A DNA stretch of 64,000 nt from Janibacter cremeus (GTDB lineage Bacteria; Actinomycetota; Actinomycetes; Actinomycetales; Dermatophilaceae), in assembly GCF_029395675.1 (NCBI RefSeq), contig NZ_CP115184.1, forward strand, positions 434,001 through 498,000, written 5' to 3'. Positions within the stretch are counted from its first letter, which is position 1, and each line of letters starts with the position of its first letter. A program made the position numbers and the translations under genes. This document shows positions 45,221 through 53,559 of this stretch, piece by piece. The notes beneath the pieces are model-generated. The model saw only the letters and a program-made list of their open reading frames with translations. It was not told where the DNA came from and did no database searches.

Positions 45221-45256
45221 CCGCGGGGCCTGTGGAGAACTCCACGGGCCCCGCGG
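45221..45256 (+). terminator. Hairpin terminator after metY
   Basis: Perfect 10-bp outer stem (45221-45230 with 45247-45256) extended by a 7-bp inner stem with one G-T pair (45231-45237 with 45240-45246) and a very small loop, followed by CGTTCTTCC. It lies 15 bp after the metY stop. Confidence 0.85.
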
Positions 45257-45266
45257 CGTTCTTCCC

Positions 45267-45272
45267 TACGGT
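45267..45272 (+). promoter_or_regulatory. Promoter -10 box for leaderless WXG100-like operon
   Basis: TACGGT ends 6 nt before the ATG at 45279, with no ribosome site; leaderless geometry. Confidence 0.6.
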
Positions 45273-45278
45273 GTCCGC

Positions 45279-45575
45279 ATGGGTGACGACGGGATCTCGA
45301 TCGACGGCGAGGGCATCGCCCGCCTCGGGGAGCGGCTCGGGGACATCGCAGACGGACTCGAGGATGCCGCGGCGCGGACCGCGGAGACGGCCGTGTACGG
45401 GTTCCCCTCCGGCACGGGCGAGCGGGCCCTGGACGGCGTCCTCGGCGACCGGGAGCTGGTCCGGGTCGAGGTGTGCGGCACGCTGCGGGCGCTGCGGGAC
45501 CTGGCTCGGCACGCCGGCGGGTGCTTCATCAGCACCGAGCAGCAGGTCGACCTGCGCTTCCGGGGCGGCTCCTGA
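45279..45575 (+). CDS. Small helical protein, first of a type VII-secretion-like trio
   Basis: 98 residues, MGDDGISIDGEGIARLGERL. Predicted helical hairpin with amphipathic segments (EGIARLGERLGDIADGLEDAA and RVEVCGTLRALRDLARH). Size and composition resemble ESX-type secreted proteins or EspC-like partners, without a canonical WxG motif. Its stop overlaps the next start (TGATG). Function is unknown; presence in a three-gene operon suggests secreted or toxin-related components. Confidence 0.7.
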   Translation: MGDDGISIDGEGIARLGERLGDIADGLEDAAARTAETAVYGFPSGTGERALDGVLGDRELVRVEVCGTLRALRDLARHAGGCFISTEQQVDLRFRGGS

Positions 45576-45838
45576 TGGCGTTGCGGATGTTCCACACCGA
45601 GTTGGGGGACCCGGCCCTCCTGCGCGCCCGGGCGTGGAGCCTGCGAGCCCGGGCCGACGCGATGTGGGAGGCGGCCGCGCGGCTGCACGAGGTCTCGACG
45701 AAGGGGGTGTGGGAGTCGCCGTCCGGCGTCACCTTCGCCTCGCGGGTGGACGAGTGCCCGCAGACCCTGCACCGGCTCGCGAGCACGCTGTCCGACGCGG
45801 CGCAGGTGATCGAGTCCTACGCGGACCTGCTCGCCTAG
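45575..45838 (+). CDS. WXG100-like small protein
   Basis: 87 residues, MALRMFHTELGDPALL. Two helices separated by a turn with VWESPSGVTFASRVDE, which takes the W-x-G position of WXG100/ESAT-6 proteins in loosened form. Overlaps the upstream gene by one nucleotide. No ESX secretion ATPase is in the window. Likely a type VII-related partner of the larger protein downstream, but no direct evidence exists. Confidence 0.68.
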   Translation: MALRMFHTELGDPALLRARAWSLRARADAMWEAAARLHEVSTKGVWESPSGVTFASRVDECPQTLHRLASTLSDAAQVIESYADLLA

Positions 45839-45850
45839 TCCCAACGCGTC

Positions 45851-46750
45851 ATGCGCATCGAGCGCGCGGCCTACGAGGAGCACGTGGCGACCTCGGACGC
45901 ACTCGAGGCCCAGCTGGCGCACCTGTCGCCCGAGGACCCGCGGTACGCGCAGGTGGACCGGCAGTGGCGCGACGCGGCCGACGAGCGGGAGCTCGCCAAG
46001 CGGCGCTACGAGCGCGAGGGCGAGCAGGCGACACTCGACGAGGAGACCGTCGCCCGGCGTCTGGACGACATCGGGGCCGATGCGAGCGACCCGTGGGGCT
46101 ACGACTTCTTCGAGGGGTTGAGTGATCTCGGTCAGAGCCGGACCGTCGACAACGTCCTCACGGACTTCGTGCCGCATCTGCGCCTGCTCGCACTGCTGCA
46201 GTTCGGCGACCCGATCGGCAAGCTCGGTCTGCGTGCCTTCTACGGCCAGGGCAGTTACGCGGGCGCGGCGAAGGCCGCACGAGAGACCCTCTTCAACGTG
46301 GTGAAGACCCCCATGGGTGCCGGTGCCAAGGCCGACGATGCCGCCCGGAGGGCGAGCCGCGCGAGCGAGACCGCCGCGGCGAAGGCACGCCACGGCAATA
46401 CCGTCGGAGTGGCCGGGAGCGGGACGAAGCGCCTGCGGCACAAGGCCGGGACCAGGGTCAGGCAGACGACGACCCAGGCCGGTGTGCGCGCCAAGCACCT
46501 CGCGCAGGATGGCTTCGAGCACGCCACCGGGACCCGCCTGATCAGCGACATGACCTCCGACTGGGCAGCCATCGCGGGGGCCGGCCACGTGACGAAGGGG
46601 GCACACATCCTGAGGTACTCGGTCGCCGCGGCGGACACGGTCGACGGCACCGTCCGATCTGCGCGCACGACGGCAGGCCTGCTCAAGCCCCTCGCCAGTA
46701 CGGACGCGCGCAGGGACCGGCGCGAGGCCCGGGAGAAGGCATCGCGCTGA
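45851..46750 (+). CDS. Hypothetical protein, third of the WXG100-like operon
   Basis: 299 residues. N-terminal 80 residues are charged and probably coiled coil (YEEHVATSDALEAQLAHL to YEREGEQATLDEE); a central hydrophobic-to-neutral part begins near PWGYDFFEGLSDLG; the C-terminal half is Ala/Arg/Lys/Thr-rich with no motif. It lies 12 bp after the WXG100-like gene. Large partners in such operons can be secreted toxins or scaffold proteins; here no catalytic motif is visible, and no immunity gene is obvious. Function unknown. Confidence 0.7.
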   Translation: MRIERAAYEEHVATSDALEAQLAHLSPEDPRYAQVDRQWRDAADERELAKRRYEREGEQATLDEETVARRLDDIGADASDPWGYDFFEGLSDLGQSRTVDNVLTDFVPHLRLLALLQFGDPIGKLGLRAFYGQGSYAGAAKAARETLFNVVKTPMGAGAKADDAARRASRASETAAAKARHGNTVGVAGSGTKRLRHKAGTRVRQTTTQAGVRAKHLAQDGFEHATGTRLISDMTSDWAAIAGAGHVTKGAHILRYSVAAADTVDGTVRSARTTAGLLKPLASTDARRDRREAREKASR

Positions 46751-46793
46751 AATCCGTTGCGCCCCTGCGTCCGACCGGTGGAGGATCGAGCGC

Positions 46794-48056
46794 ATGACCT
46801 CTCGCGTGACCGTCCACCGGATCGACCCGCAGGACCCGGCCGGGGCCGAGGCGGTCCTGGACCTCGACCAGCTCGTCTGGGCCGACGACCTGCGCACCCC
46901 GCGCGAGGCCGCGCTCGCCGACACCCCGACCAGGGCGGCGTCGATCGCCCGGGCCGACGGTGAGGACGCCGGCATCGCCGCGTCCTGGGACGTCGAGCTG
47001 TCGATCCCCGACGGTGACATCGCCTCCCTTCGTCCGGTCGAGGGCCTGACCTGGGTCGGGGTGCACCCCGACCACCGGCGCCGGGGTGTGCTCACCGCGC
47101 TCATCCGTGAGCACCTGCACTGGACGCGCCACGAGCAGGGTCGTGCGATCAGCGTCCTCAAGGCCTCCGAGCCGGGGATCTACGGCCGCTTCGGCTACGG
47201 CGTCGCGAGCTCGACGATGATGTCCTCCTTCTCGCGGGGGACGACCTTCGCCGCCCCACCGGCCGTGCGGGCGCTCGCGGACGCGACGACCCTGCGCACG
47301 ACGACCGCGAGCCACAACCAGGGCAGGCGCTGGCACGAGCTGGCCAGGGAGTGCGCCCGCACCGGCGCCGGACACGTCGTGCGCAGCGCGCAGGACAGCG
47401 AGCGGCTCCTCGTCGACCACCCCGAGAGCCGGGGGAGCCGCGAGCCCGCACGTCTGGTGTGGGCCACCCGGGACGGGCGGGACGTCGGCGTCGCCCACTT
47501 CCACCGCTCGCCGAAGTGGACCAGCGGCACCCCCGCCGGCACCGTCGGCGTCTTCTTCCTCCTCTCCGCGGACGCGGGTGCCCGACTGGCGCTCGCCGAG
47601 CGTCTGGTCAACATCGACCTCATGGCCACCACCGAGTACTGGGTCGCCCCCGACGACGTCCTCGCCCTGTGGCTGCCGTCGCCGCGGTCCGTCGGTGGCA
47701 GCGGCACGACCGACAACCTCTGGCTGCGCCTGGTCGACCTGCCGGCCGCCGTCACTGAGCGCGGTCACGCCGCGGACGTGGAGCTCGTCGTCGGGGTGCG
47801 CGACGCGATCCTCCCGGACAACGCCGGCAGCTGGCGCTGGACCGCCACCGGCGGCACCGGCGCCGTGAGCCGCACCGACGCCACGCCGGACGTGACCCTC
47901 GACATCGGCGACCTCGGCGCGGTCTGGCTCGGCGGGCAGACCCTCGCGGCACGGACCGCGGCCGGCTTCGTCGCCGAGCACCGCCCCGGTGCGGTGGCCG
48001 AGCTCGACGCCGCCCTGCGCACCGCGGTCGGCCCGGTCGGGACGATCGACTTCTGA
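46794..48056 (+). CDS. Eis-like GNAT N-acetyltransferase
   Basis: 420 residues. Tandem GNAT fold with C-terminal SCP2-like domain, as in the Eis family. Acetyl-CoA motif LTWVGVHPDHRRRGVLTALI (about 82-101), IYGRFGYGVAS (about 130-140) and the C-terminal sterol-carrier-like strands with VVGVRDAILPDN and VTLDIGDLGAVWLGG. Eis proteins acetylate aminoglycosides or protein lysines; here substrate is unknown. GTGGAGGATCG upstream gives a good ribosome site. A palindromic REP-like hairpin lies just after the stop. Confidence 0.9.
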   Translation: MTSRVTVHRIDPQDPAGAEAVLDLDQLVWADDLRTPREAALADTPTRAASIARADGEDAGIAASWDVELSIPDGDIASLRPVEGLTWVGVHPDHRRRGVLTALIREHLHWTRHEQGRAISVLKASEPGIYGRFGYGVASSTMMSSFSRGTTFAAPPAVRALADATTLRTTTASHNQGRRWHELARECARTGAGHVVRSAQDSERLLVDHPESRGSREPARLVWATRDGRDVGVAHFHRSPKWTSGTPAGTVGVFFLLSADAGARLALAERLVNIDLMATTEYWVAPDDVLALWLPSPRSVGGSGTTDNLWLRLVDLPAAVTERGHAADVELVVGVRDAILPDNAGSWRWTATGGTGAVSRTDATPDVTLDIGDLGAVWLGGQTLAARTAAGFVAEHRPGAVAELDAALRTAVGPVGTIDF

Positions 48057-48057
48057 C

Positions 48058-48096
48058 GTCCCTTCGAGACGCTTGCTTCGCAAGCTCCTCAGGGAC
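48058..48096. repeat. REP-like hairpin between the Eis-like gene and hrpA
   Basis: A palindromic unit with outer arms GTCCCT/AGGGAC and an inner GCTTGC-TTC-GCAAGC stem, inserted in the gap. Its length and layered symmetry resemble the intergenic repeats common in Intrasporangiaceae genomes, from memory. It may also end transcription of the upstream gene. Confidence 0.5.
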
Positions 48097-48122
48097 CGTG
48101 GGGCGGGGATCGAGGTGGAAGA

Positions 48123-48128
48123 TATCGT
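48123..48128 (+). promoter_or_regulatory. Promoter -10 box for leaderless hrpA
   Basis: TATCGT ends 7 nt before the hrpA ATG, without a ribosome site. Confidence 0.55.
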
Positions 48129-48135
48129 GCTGACC

Positions 48136-51100
48136 ATGACCGCCCCTGTCCGTGAACCCGTCGCGGCGGCGGACCTGCACTACGCGGAGGAGCTGCCGGT
48201 CGTCGCCCGCAAGGACGACATCGCGCAGGCGCTGCAGGAGCACCAGGTCGTCATCGTCGCGGGGGAGACCGGCTCCGGCAAGACCACCCAGCTGCCGAAG
48301 ATCGCCCTCGAGGTCGGGCGCGGCACGACCGGCCAGATCGGGCACACCCAGCCCCGCCGCATCGCCGCGCGCTCGGTCGCCGAGAGGATCGCGGACGAGA
48401 TGCAGGTCGAGCTCGGGGAGCTGATCGGCTACCAGGTGCGCTTCGCCGACCACAGCAGCGACGCCACCGCGGTGAAGGTCATGACCGACGGCATCCTGCT
48501 CAACGAGATGCAGCGCGACCGGGAGCTGCGCCGCTACGACACGATCATCATCGACGAGGCCCACGAGCGGTCCCTGAACATCGACTTCATCCTCGGCTAC
48601 CTCAAGCAGCTCCTCCCGCGCCGACCCGACCTGAAGGTCATCATCACCTCGGCGACGATCGACCCGGAGCGCTTCGCTGCCCACTTCGCCGACGCGAGCG
48701 GCGAGCCCGCACCGATCATCGAGGTCTCCGGCCGCACCTACCCGGTCGAGGTCCGCTACCGCCCGCTCGAGGACCCCGAGAAGGACGGTGACGACGGCGA
48801 GAAGAGCGGCGGCGACTCCGACCAGGTCACCGGCATCTGCAGAGCGGTCGAGGAGCTGTGGACGGAGCCCGATCCGGGCGGCCCGCGCGACGTGCTCGTC
48901 TTCCTGTCGGGCGAGCGGGAGATCCGTGACGCGCAGGAGGCCCTGACCTCGATGCGGCTGCCCGACACCGAGATCGTCCCGCTCTACGCGCGCCTGTCCG
49001 CCGCCGAGCAGCACCGCGTCTTCTCCTCGCACGCCGGACGCCGGATCGTGCTGGCCACCAACGTCGCCGAGACCTCGCTGACCGTCCCCGGCATCCGCTA
49101 CGTCATCGACGTCGGCACCGCCCGCATCTCGCGCTACTCCCAGCGCACCAAGGTCCAGCGTCTGCCGATCGAGCGCGTCTCCCAGGCCTCGGCCAACCAG
49201 CGCGCCGGCCGCTGCGGGCGCATCGCCGAGGGCATCTGCGTGCGGCTGTACTCGCAGGAGGACTTCGAGTCGCGCCCGGAGTTCACCGACCCCGAGATCC
49301 TGCGCACCAACCTCGCCAGCGTCATCCTGCAGATGACCTCCCTCGGCCTCGGGGACGTCGCGCGCTTCCCCTTCGTCGAGCCCCCGGACGCCCGCCAGAT
49401 CACCGACGGCGTGCGCCTGCTGCAGGAGCTGCAGGCCTTCGACACCGAGGGCACGGTGACCGCGGCAGCCAAGAGCGCGAAGGGGGACCGCCGCGGGCGT
49501 CGCGGCGGTGGCCGGCGCCTCACGCCGACCGGGAAGACGCTCGCCCGCCTGCCCGTCGACCCGCGCCTGGGTCGGATGCTCATCGAGGCCGACCGCCTCG
49601 GGTGCACCACCGAGGTGCTCGTCATCGTCGCCGCGATGTCGATCCAGGACCCGCGCGAGCGCCCGGTCGACAAGCGCTCGCAGGCCGACCAGCAGCACGC
49701 GCGCTTCCGCCAGGAGGGCTCGGACTTCGCCGGCTGGTGGCACCTGTGGACCTATCTCAAGGACCAGCAGAAGGCGTTGTCCGGCAGCGCCTTTCGCCGG
49801 ATGTGCAAGCGCGAGTACCTGCACTACCTGCGCATCCGCGAGTGGCAGGACCTGCACGCCCAGCTCAAGCGGGCCGCCAAGCAGCAGAAGCTCGACACCC
49901 GCCAGCGCACCGCCGCCCGCGACGCCGACCCGGACTGGGACACGATCCACCAGGCCCTGCTGACCGGCCTGCTCAGCCACATCGGTCTGCGGGACGAGGA
50001 CAAGCGCGACTACCTCGGCGCCCGCGGCGCCCGCTTCTCCATCCAGCCGGGCACGACGAACTTCCGGCGGCAACCCCCCTTCGTCATGGCGGGGGAGCTC
50101 GTCGAGACCTCGCGGCTGTGGGCCCGCTCCACCGCGCGGATCGACCCGGTCTGGGCCGAGCGAGCCGGTGCCCACCTGGTCAAGCGGACCTACTCCGAGC
50201 CGCGCTGGAGCAAGAAGGCCGCCTCGGTGCTCGCGACCGAGCGGGTGACCCTCTTCGGCGTCCCGCTCGTCGTCGGCCGGCCCGTCTCCTACGGGAAGAT
50301 CGACCCGGTCGTCAGCCGTGAGCTGTTCATCCGGCACGCGCTCGTCGAGGGCGACTGGGACGGCCGGCACGACTTCCTCACTGCCAACCGCCGGCTCGTG
50401 CGGCGCCTCGAGCAGCTCGAGGAGCGGGCCCGCCGCCGTGACCTCCTCGTCGACGAGGAGGACATCGTCGAGTTCTACGACGAGCGGGTGCCGGCGGAGG
50501 TCGTTTCCGGGGCGCACTTCGACTCGTGGTGGAAGAAGGCCCGGCACGAGCAGCCCGAGCTGCTCACCCTCACCGAGGAGCGCCTCACCCGTACCGGCGC
50601 CGAGGCGGTGAGCACGAGCGACTACCCGAAGCGCTGGCGCAGCGACGGCATCGAGCTCGCGGTCACCTACCAGTTCGAGCCCGGCCGGGAGGACGACGGG
50701 GTAACCGTCCACGTGCCCGTCGACGTGCTCAACCAGCTGACCCCGGCCGGCTTCGACTGGCAGGTGCCCGGGCTGCGCGCGGAGCTCGTCGCCGCCCTGA
50801 TCAAGTCCCTGCCCAAGGCCACCCGCCGCCACCTCGTGCCCGCCCCCGACCACGCCCGCGCCGCTCTGGCCGAGCTCGACCCGGACGCCGGCACGTCGAT
50901 CACCAGCCAGCTGTCGACCGTCCTCGGGCGCCGGGCCGGGCTGCGCATCGACGAGGGGGAGTGGGACTGGTCGAAGGTCCCCGACCACCTGCGGGTGACC
51001 TTCGCCGTCGAGGACCAGCGCCGCCGGCGCCTCGGCCGGGGCAAGGACCTCACCGAGCTCGCCGAGCAGATGGCCGGCCACCTGCAGCAGCGCATGTCGC

Positions 51101-51990
51101 GCGCCGGCGCCTCCATCGAGCGCACCGGCCTGACCGGGTGGGACATCGAGGACCTCCCGGACACCTTCACCACGAAGGCGGGCAAGCACACCGTGGTCGG
51201 CTACCCCGCCCTCGTGGACGAAGGGGGTTCGGCCGCCCTGCGCGTCCTGCCGGACGAGCAGCAGGCCCGCGCCGCCCACCGCGACGGCGTGCGTCGCCTC
51301 CTCCTGCTGGGCACGAGCCCGCCGTGGAAGCGCGTCCTCGCCCGACTGACCAACGAGCAGAAGCTCGCGCTCGCGGACAACCCGCACGGCTCCGTCCCGA
51401 AGCTCCTCGAGGACGCCCTCGCCGCGGCCGTCGACGACATCGTCACCCAGCACGTCGACGGGCCGGTGCGCACCGCCGCGGCCTTCGAGGAGGCCCTGAA
51501 GGCCACCCGCACGCACGTCGCCCAACGGGTGCTGTCGATCGTCGCCGAGGTCGAGCCGGTGCTCGCCCAGCGCAGCGAGGTGCTGCGCCTGCTGGAGCGG
51601 ATGACCGCCCCCGCGCTGTCGGTGACCGTCGCCGATGCCCGCGCCCAGCTCGACGGGCTCGTCCGCCCCGGCTTCATCGCCGACACCGGCGTGGCGAAGC
51701 TGCCCGACCTGCGCCGCTACCTGCGCGGGATCCTCGTGCGCCTGGAGCGCGCCGCGGAGAACCCGCGCCGCGACGCCGGTCACCAGGAGGCGATCGACTC
51801 GGTGGAGTCCGCCTACGCCGACCTGCTCGACGCGCTCAGCCCCCTTCGCCGCCGAGCGCAGGACGTCGTCGACATCGGCTGGATGATCGAGGAGCTGCGG
51901 GTCTCCCTCTTCGCCCAGCCCCTCGGGACCGCCCACTCGGTCTCCGCCAAGCGCGTGCGCGCCGCCATCGCCGCGGTGCCCCGGGAGTGA
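48136..51990 (+). CDS. hrpA: ATP-dependent RNA helicase HrpA
   Basis: 1284 residues, typical length for HrpA. DEAH-box helicase acting on RNA: VAGETGSGKTTQLPK (Walker A, about residue 40), TQPRRIAARSVA, IIIDEAHERSLNIDF, ITSATIDPERF, VFLSGEREIRDA, LATNVAETSLTVPGI and QRAGRCGRIAEG. A HA2/OB-like part follows and a long C-terminal DUF3418 region completes it. HrpA is implicated in ribosome rescue by disassembling stalled 30S/mRNA. A long reverse-strand frame here is only its shadow. The start is fixed by the -10 box and the MTAPVREP reading. Confidence 0.95.
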   Translation: MTAPVREPVAAADLHYAEELPVVARKDDIAQALQEHQVVIVAGETGSGKTTQLPKIALEVGRGTTGQIGHTQPRRIAARSVAERIADEMQVELGELIGYQVRFADHSSDATAVKVMTDGILLNEMQRDRELRRYDTIIIDEAHERSLNIDFILGYLKQLLPRRPDLKVIITSATIDPERFAAHFADASGEPAPIIEVSGRTYPVEVRYRPLEDPEKDGDDGEKSGGDSDQVTGICRAVEELWTEPDPGGPRDVLVFLSGEREIRDAQEALTSMRLPDTEIVPLYARLSAAEQHRVFSSHAGRRIVLATNVAETSLTVPGIRYVIDVGTARISRYSQRTKVQRLPIERVSQASANQRAGRCGRIAEGICVRLYSQEDFESRPEFTDPEILRTNLASVILQMTSLGLGDVARFPFVEPPDARQITDGVRLLQELQAFDTEGTVTAAAKSAKGDRRGRRGGGRRLTPTGKTLARLPVDPRLGRMLIEADRLGCTTEVLVIVAAMSIQDPRERPVDKRSQADQQHARFRQEGSDFAGWWHLWTYLKDQQKALSGSAFRRMCKREYLHYLRIREWQDLHAQLKRAAKQQKLDTRQRTAARDADPDWDTIHQALLTGLLSHIGLRDEDKRDYLGARGARFSIQPGTTNFRRQPPFVMAGELVETSRLWARSTARIDPVWAERAGAHLVKRTYSEPRWSKKAASVLATERVTLFGVPLVVGRPVSYGKIDPVVSRELFIRHALVEGDWDGRHDFLTANRRLVRRLEQLEERARRRDLLVDEEDIVEFYDERVPAEVVSGAHFDSWWKKARHEQPELLTLTEERLTRTGAEAVSTSDYPKRWRSDGIELAVTYQFEPGREDDGVTVHVPVDVLNQLTPAGFDWQVPGLRAELVAALIKSLPKATRRHLVPAPDHARAALAELDPDAGTSITSQLSTVLGRRAGLRIDEGEWDWSKVPDHLRVTFAVEDQRRRRLGRGKDLTELAEQMAGHLQQRMSRAGASIERTGLTGWDIEDLPDTFTTKAGKHTVVGYPALVDEGGSAALRVLPDEQQARAAHRDGVRRLLLLGTSPPWKRVLARLTNEQKLALADNPHGSVPKLLEDALAAAVDDIVTQHVDGPVRTAAAFEEALKATRTHVAQRVLSIVAEVEPVLAQRSEVLRLLERMTAPALSVTVADARAQLDGLVRPGFIADTGVAKLPDLRRYLRGILVRLERAAENPRRDAGHQEAIDSVESAYADLLDALSPLRRRAQDVVDIGWMIEELRVSLFAQPLGTAHSVSAKRVRAAIAAVPRE

Positions 51991-52086
51991 CCGGGTCGAC
52001 TGGTTGCCGGACCATCGGCGCGGGGAATGGGCCGACCACCCGGGTCGTTGACACAATGAGTGCTGAACCGACAAGGAGGAACTGAC

Positions 52087-53001
52087 GTGGCCGAGCGCCT
52101 CTACCGTTACGAGGTCGACACCGACCCCGCGGCCCTGGAGCCGGGGCCGATGATCGTCGCCTTCGACGGCTTCTTCGACGCCGGGATGGCCCAGCGCCTG
52201 CTCGTCGACCACCTGCTGGAGGTCAGCGAGCCGACCGTCGTCGCGTCGTTCGACGTCGACTCCCTCGTGGACTACCGCTCGCGCCGGCCGGTCATCACCT
52301 TCGACGCCAACCGGTACACCGACTACAACGACCCGTCGATGCTGCTCTACCACCTGACCGACCGGGACGGGCAGAGCTACTACATCCTCGCCGGGCCGGA
52401 GCCGGACTACCGGTGGGAGGCGGTGATCTCCGCCGTGACGACGCTCATGGACGAGGTCGGCATCTCCCTGGTGGTGCACGCCCACGGCATCCCCATGGCC
52501 GTGCCGCACTCCCGCCCCGTCGGCATGACCGTCCACGGCAGCAACGAGCGCCTCATCGGCGAGCACAAGCCGGTCTTCGGCACCGTCCAGGTGCCCGCGA
52601 GCCTCGCCGCGCTGCTCGAGATGCGGCTGGGGGAGTCCGACCGCGACGCCGTCGGGTTCAGCCTGCACGTGCCGCACTACCTCGCGCAGTCGACCTTCCA
52701 CGACGCCGCGCTGACCGCGCTCAACGCCGTCGTCGACGTCACCGGCCTCAACCTGGCCAACGACGCGCTCGCCGAGGCCGCCCGCGAGGGCCGGCTGCAG
52801 ATCGAGCGCGAGGTGGAGGAGAACGACGAGGTCCGCGAGGCCGTCCAGGCGCTCGAGCGCCAGTACGACGTGCACCTGCGTGGTCTCGAGCGGCCCAGCC
52901 TGCTCGCCGGGGAGGGCCAGGACCTGCCGTCGGCGGACCAGCTCGGCGCGGAGTTCGAGGACTTCCTGCGCACCCGGGACGACTCCTCCGACTCCAAGTA
53001 G
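52087..53001 (+). CDS. PAC2 family protein
   Basis: 304 residues from GTG, behind AAGGAGGA. PAC2/proteasome-assembly-chaperone-like fold in actinobacteria: PMIVAFDGFFDAGMAQRLLVDHLL near the N-terminus, VDYRSRRPVITFDANRYTDY, LLYHLTDRDGQSYYIL, and VHGIPMAVPHSRPV. The family has been linked to proteasome-containing actinobacteria but its task is not established. The C-terminus is acidic and coiled-coil-prone. Confidence 0.85.
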   Translation: MAERLYRYEVDTDPAALEPGPMIVAFDGFFDAGMAQRLLVDHLLEVSEPTVVASFDVDSLVDYRSRRPVITFDANRYTDYNDPSMLLYHLTDRDGQSYYILAGPEPDYRWEAVISAVTTLMDEVGISLVVHAHGIPMAVPHSRPVGMTVHGSNERLIGEHKPVFGTVQVPASLAALLEMRLGESDRDAVGFSLHVPHYLAQSTFHDAALTALNAVVDVTGLNLANDALAEAAREGRLQIEREVEENDEVREAVQALERQYDVHLRGLERPSLLAGEGQDLPSADQLGAEFEDFLRTRDDSSDSK

Positions 53002-53022
53002 ACGGAGGCGGTACGCGCCTGC

Positions 53023-53499
53023 TCAGGTGCCGGCTGCTCGGCCGGCACCGCCCCGTCGTGCTGCCCAGACGGACAGGGCGAGCAGGCACAGGGCGACGCT
53101 GAAGAAGCTCCACTCGCCGTGCAGTCCGATGTTGTCGGGTGAGAACACGCGGCGCCCAGCGGCGTCGGCGACGAACGAGATCGTGGCGCCGACCAGGGTG
53201 ACGGCGATGAACGCGAGCACGGTGTAGCCCACCCGTGCCGCCCCCTCGTGCCCGGCGCCCACGTGCACGGCCACCGCGGCCAGGGTCAGGACCATCGCGC
53301 CGAGACCGATGAAGAACAGGATCGAGTCGAGCGGCTCGATGTGCGAGTTGGTGATCGTGATGATCGCGATGTCGACCACGAGCGCCACACCCGCGATCGC
53401 ACCGAGGACCGCGATGGCCCGCAGCGACCCGAGCCCGAACTCGTCGGCGTCAGCTGTGGCCACCCCGGGTGTCCAGGCACCTCTCCGGTGAGTCCCCAT
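53023..53499 (-). CDS. Four-helix membrane protein
   Basis: 158 residues from ATG (MGTHRRGAWTPG), with GGAGGAGG 8-9 nt upstream. Hydrophobic segments at about 33-52, 66-88, 92-114 and 128-145. No conserved family motif recognised. It converges with the PAC2 gene (21 bp apart) and lies 60 bp downstream of the polymerase gene on the same strand, so may follow it in transcription. Confidence 0.75.
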   Translation of the reverse strand: MGTHRRGAWTPGVATADADEFGLGSLRAIAVLGAIAGVALVVDIAIITITNSHIEPLDSILFFIGLGAMVLTLAAVAVHVGAGHEGAARVGYTVLAFIAVTLVGATISFVADAAGRRVFSPDNIGLHGEWSFFSVALCLLALSVWAARRGGAGRAAGT

Positions 53500-53559
53500 G
53501 GACAGATCCTCCTCCGGCGACCGATGCCGCACAAGGGTGCGAAGGAGGCGCCGCGGTGA

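Noticed and set aside
47752..52875. Very long reverse-strand reading frame opposite hrpA and its neighbours
   Set aside because: It is the shadow of hrpA, whose helicase motifs are complete; the reverse translation shows only repetitive Val/Leu/Gly/Arg composition typical of antisense frames in high-GC DNA.
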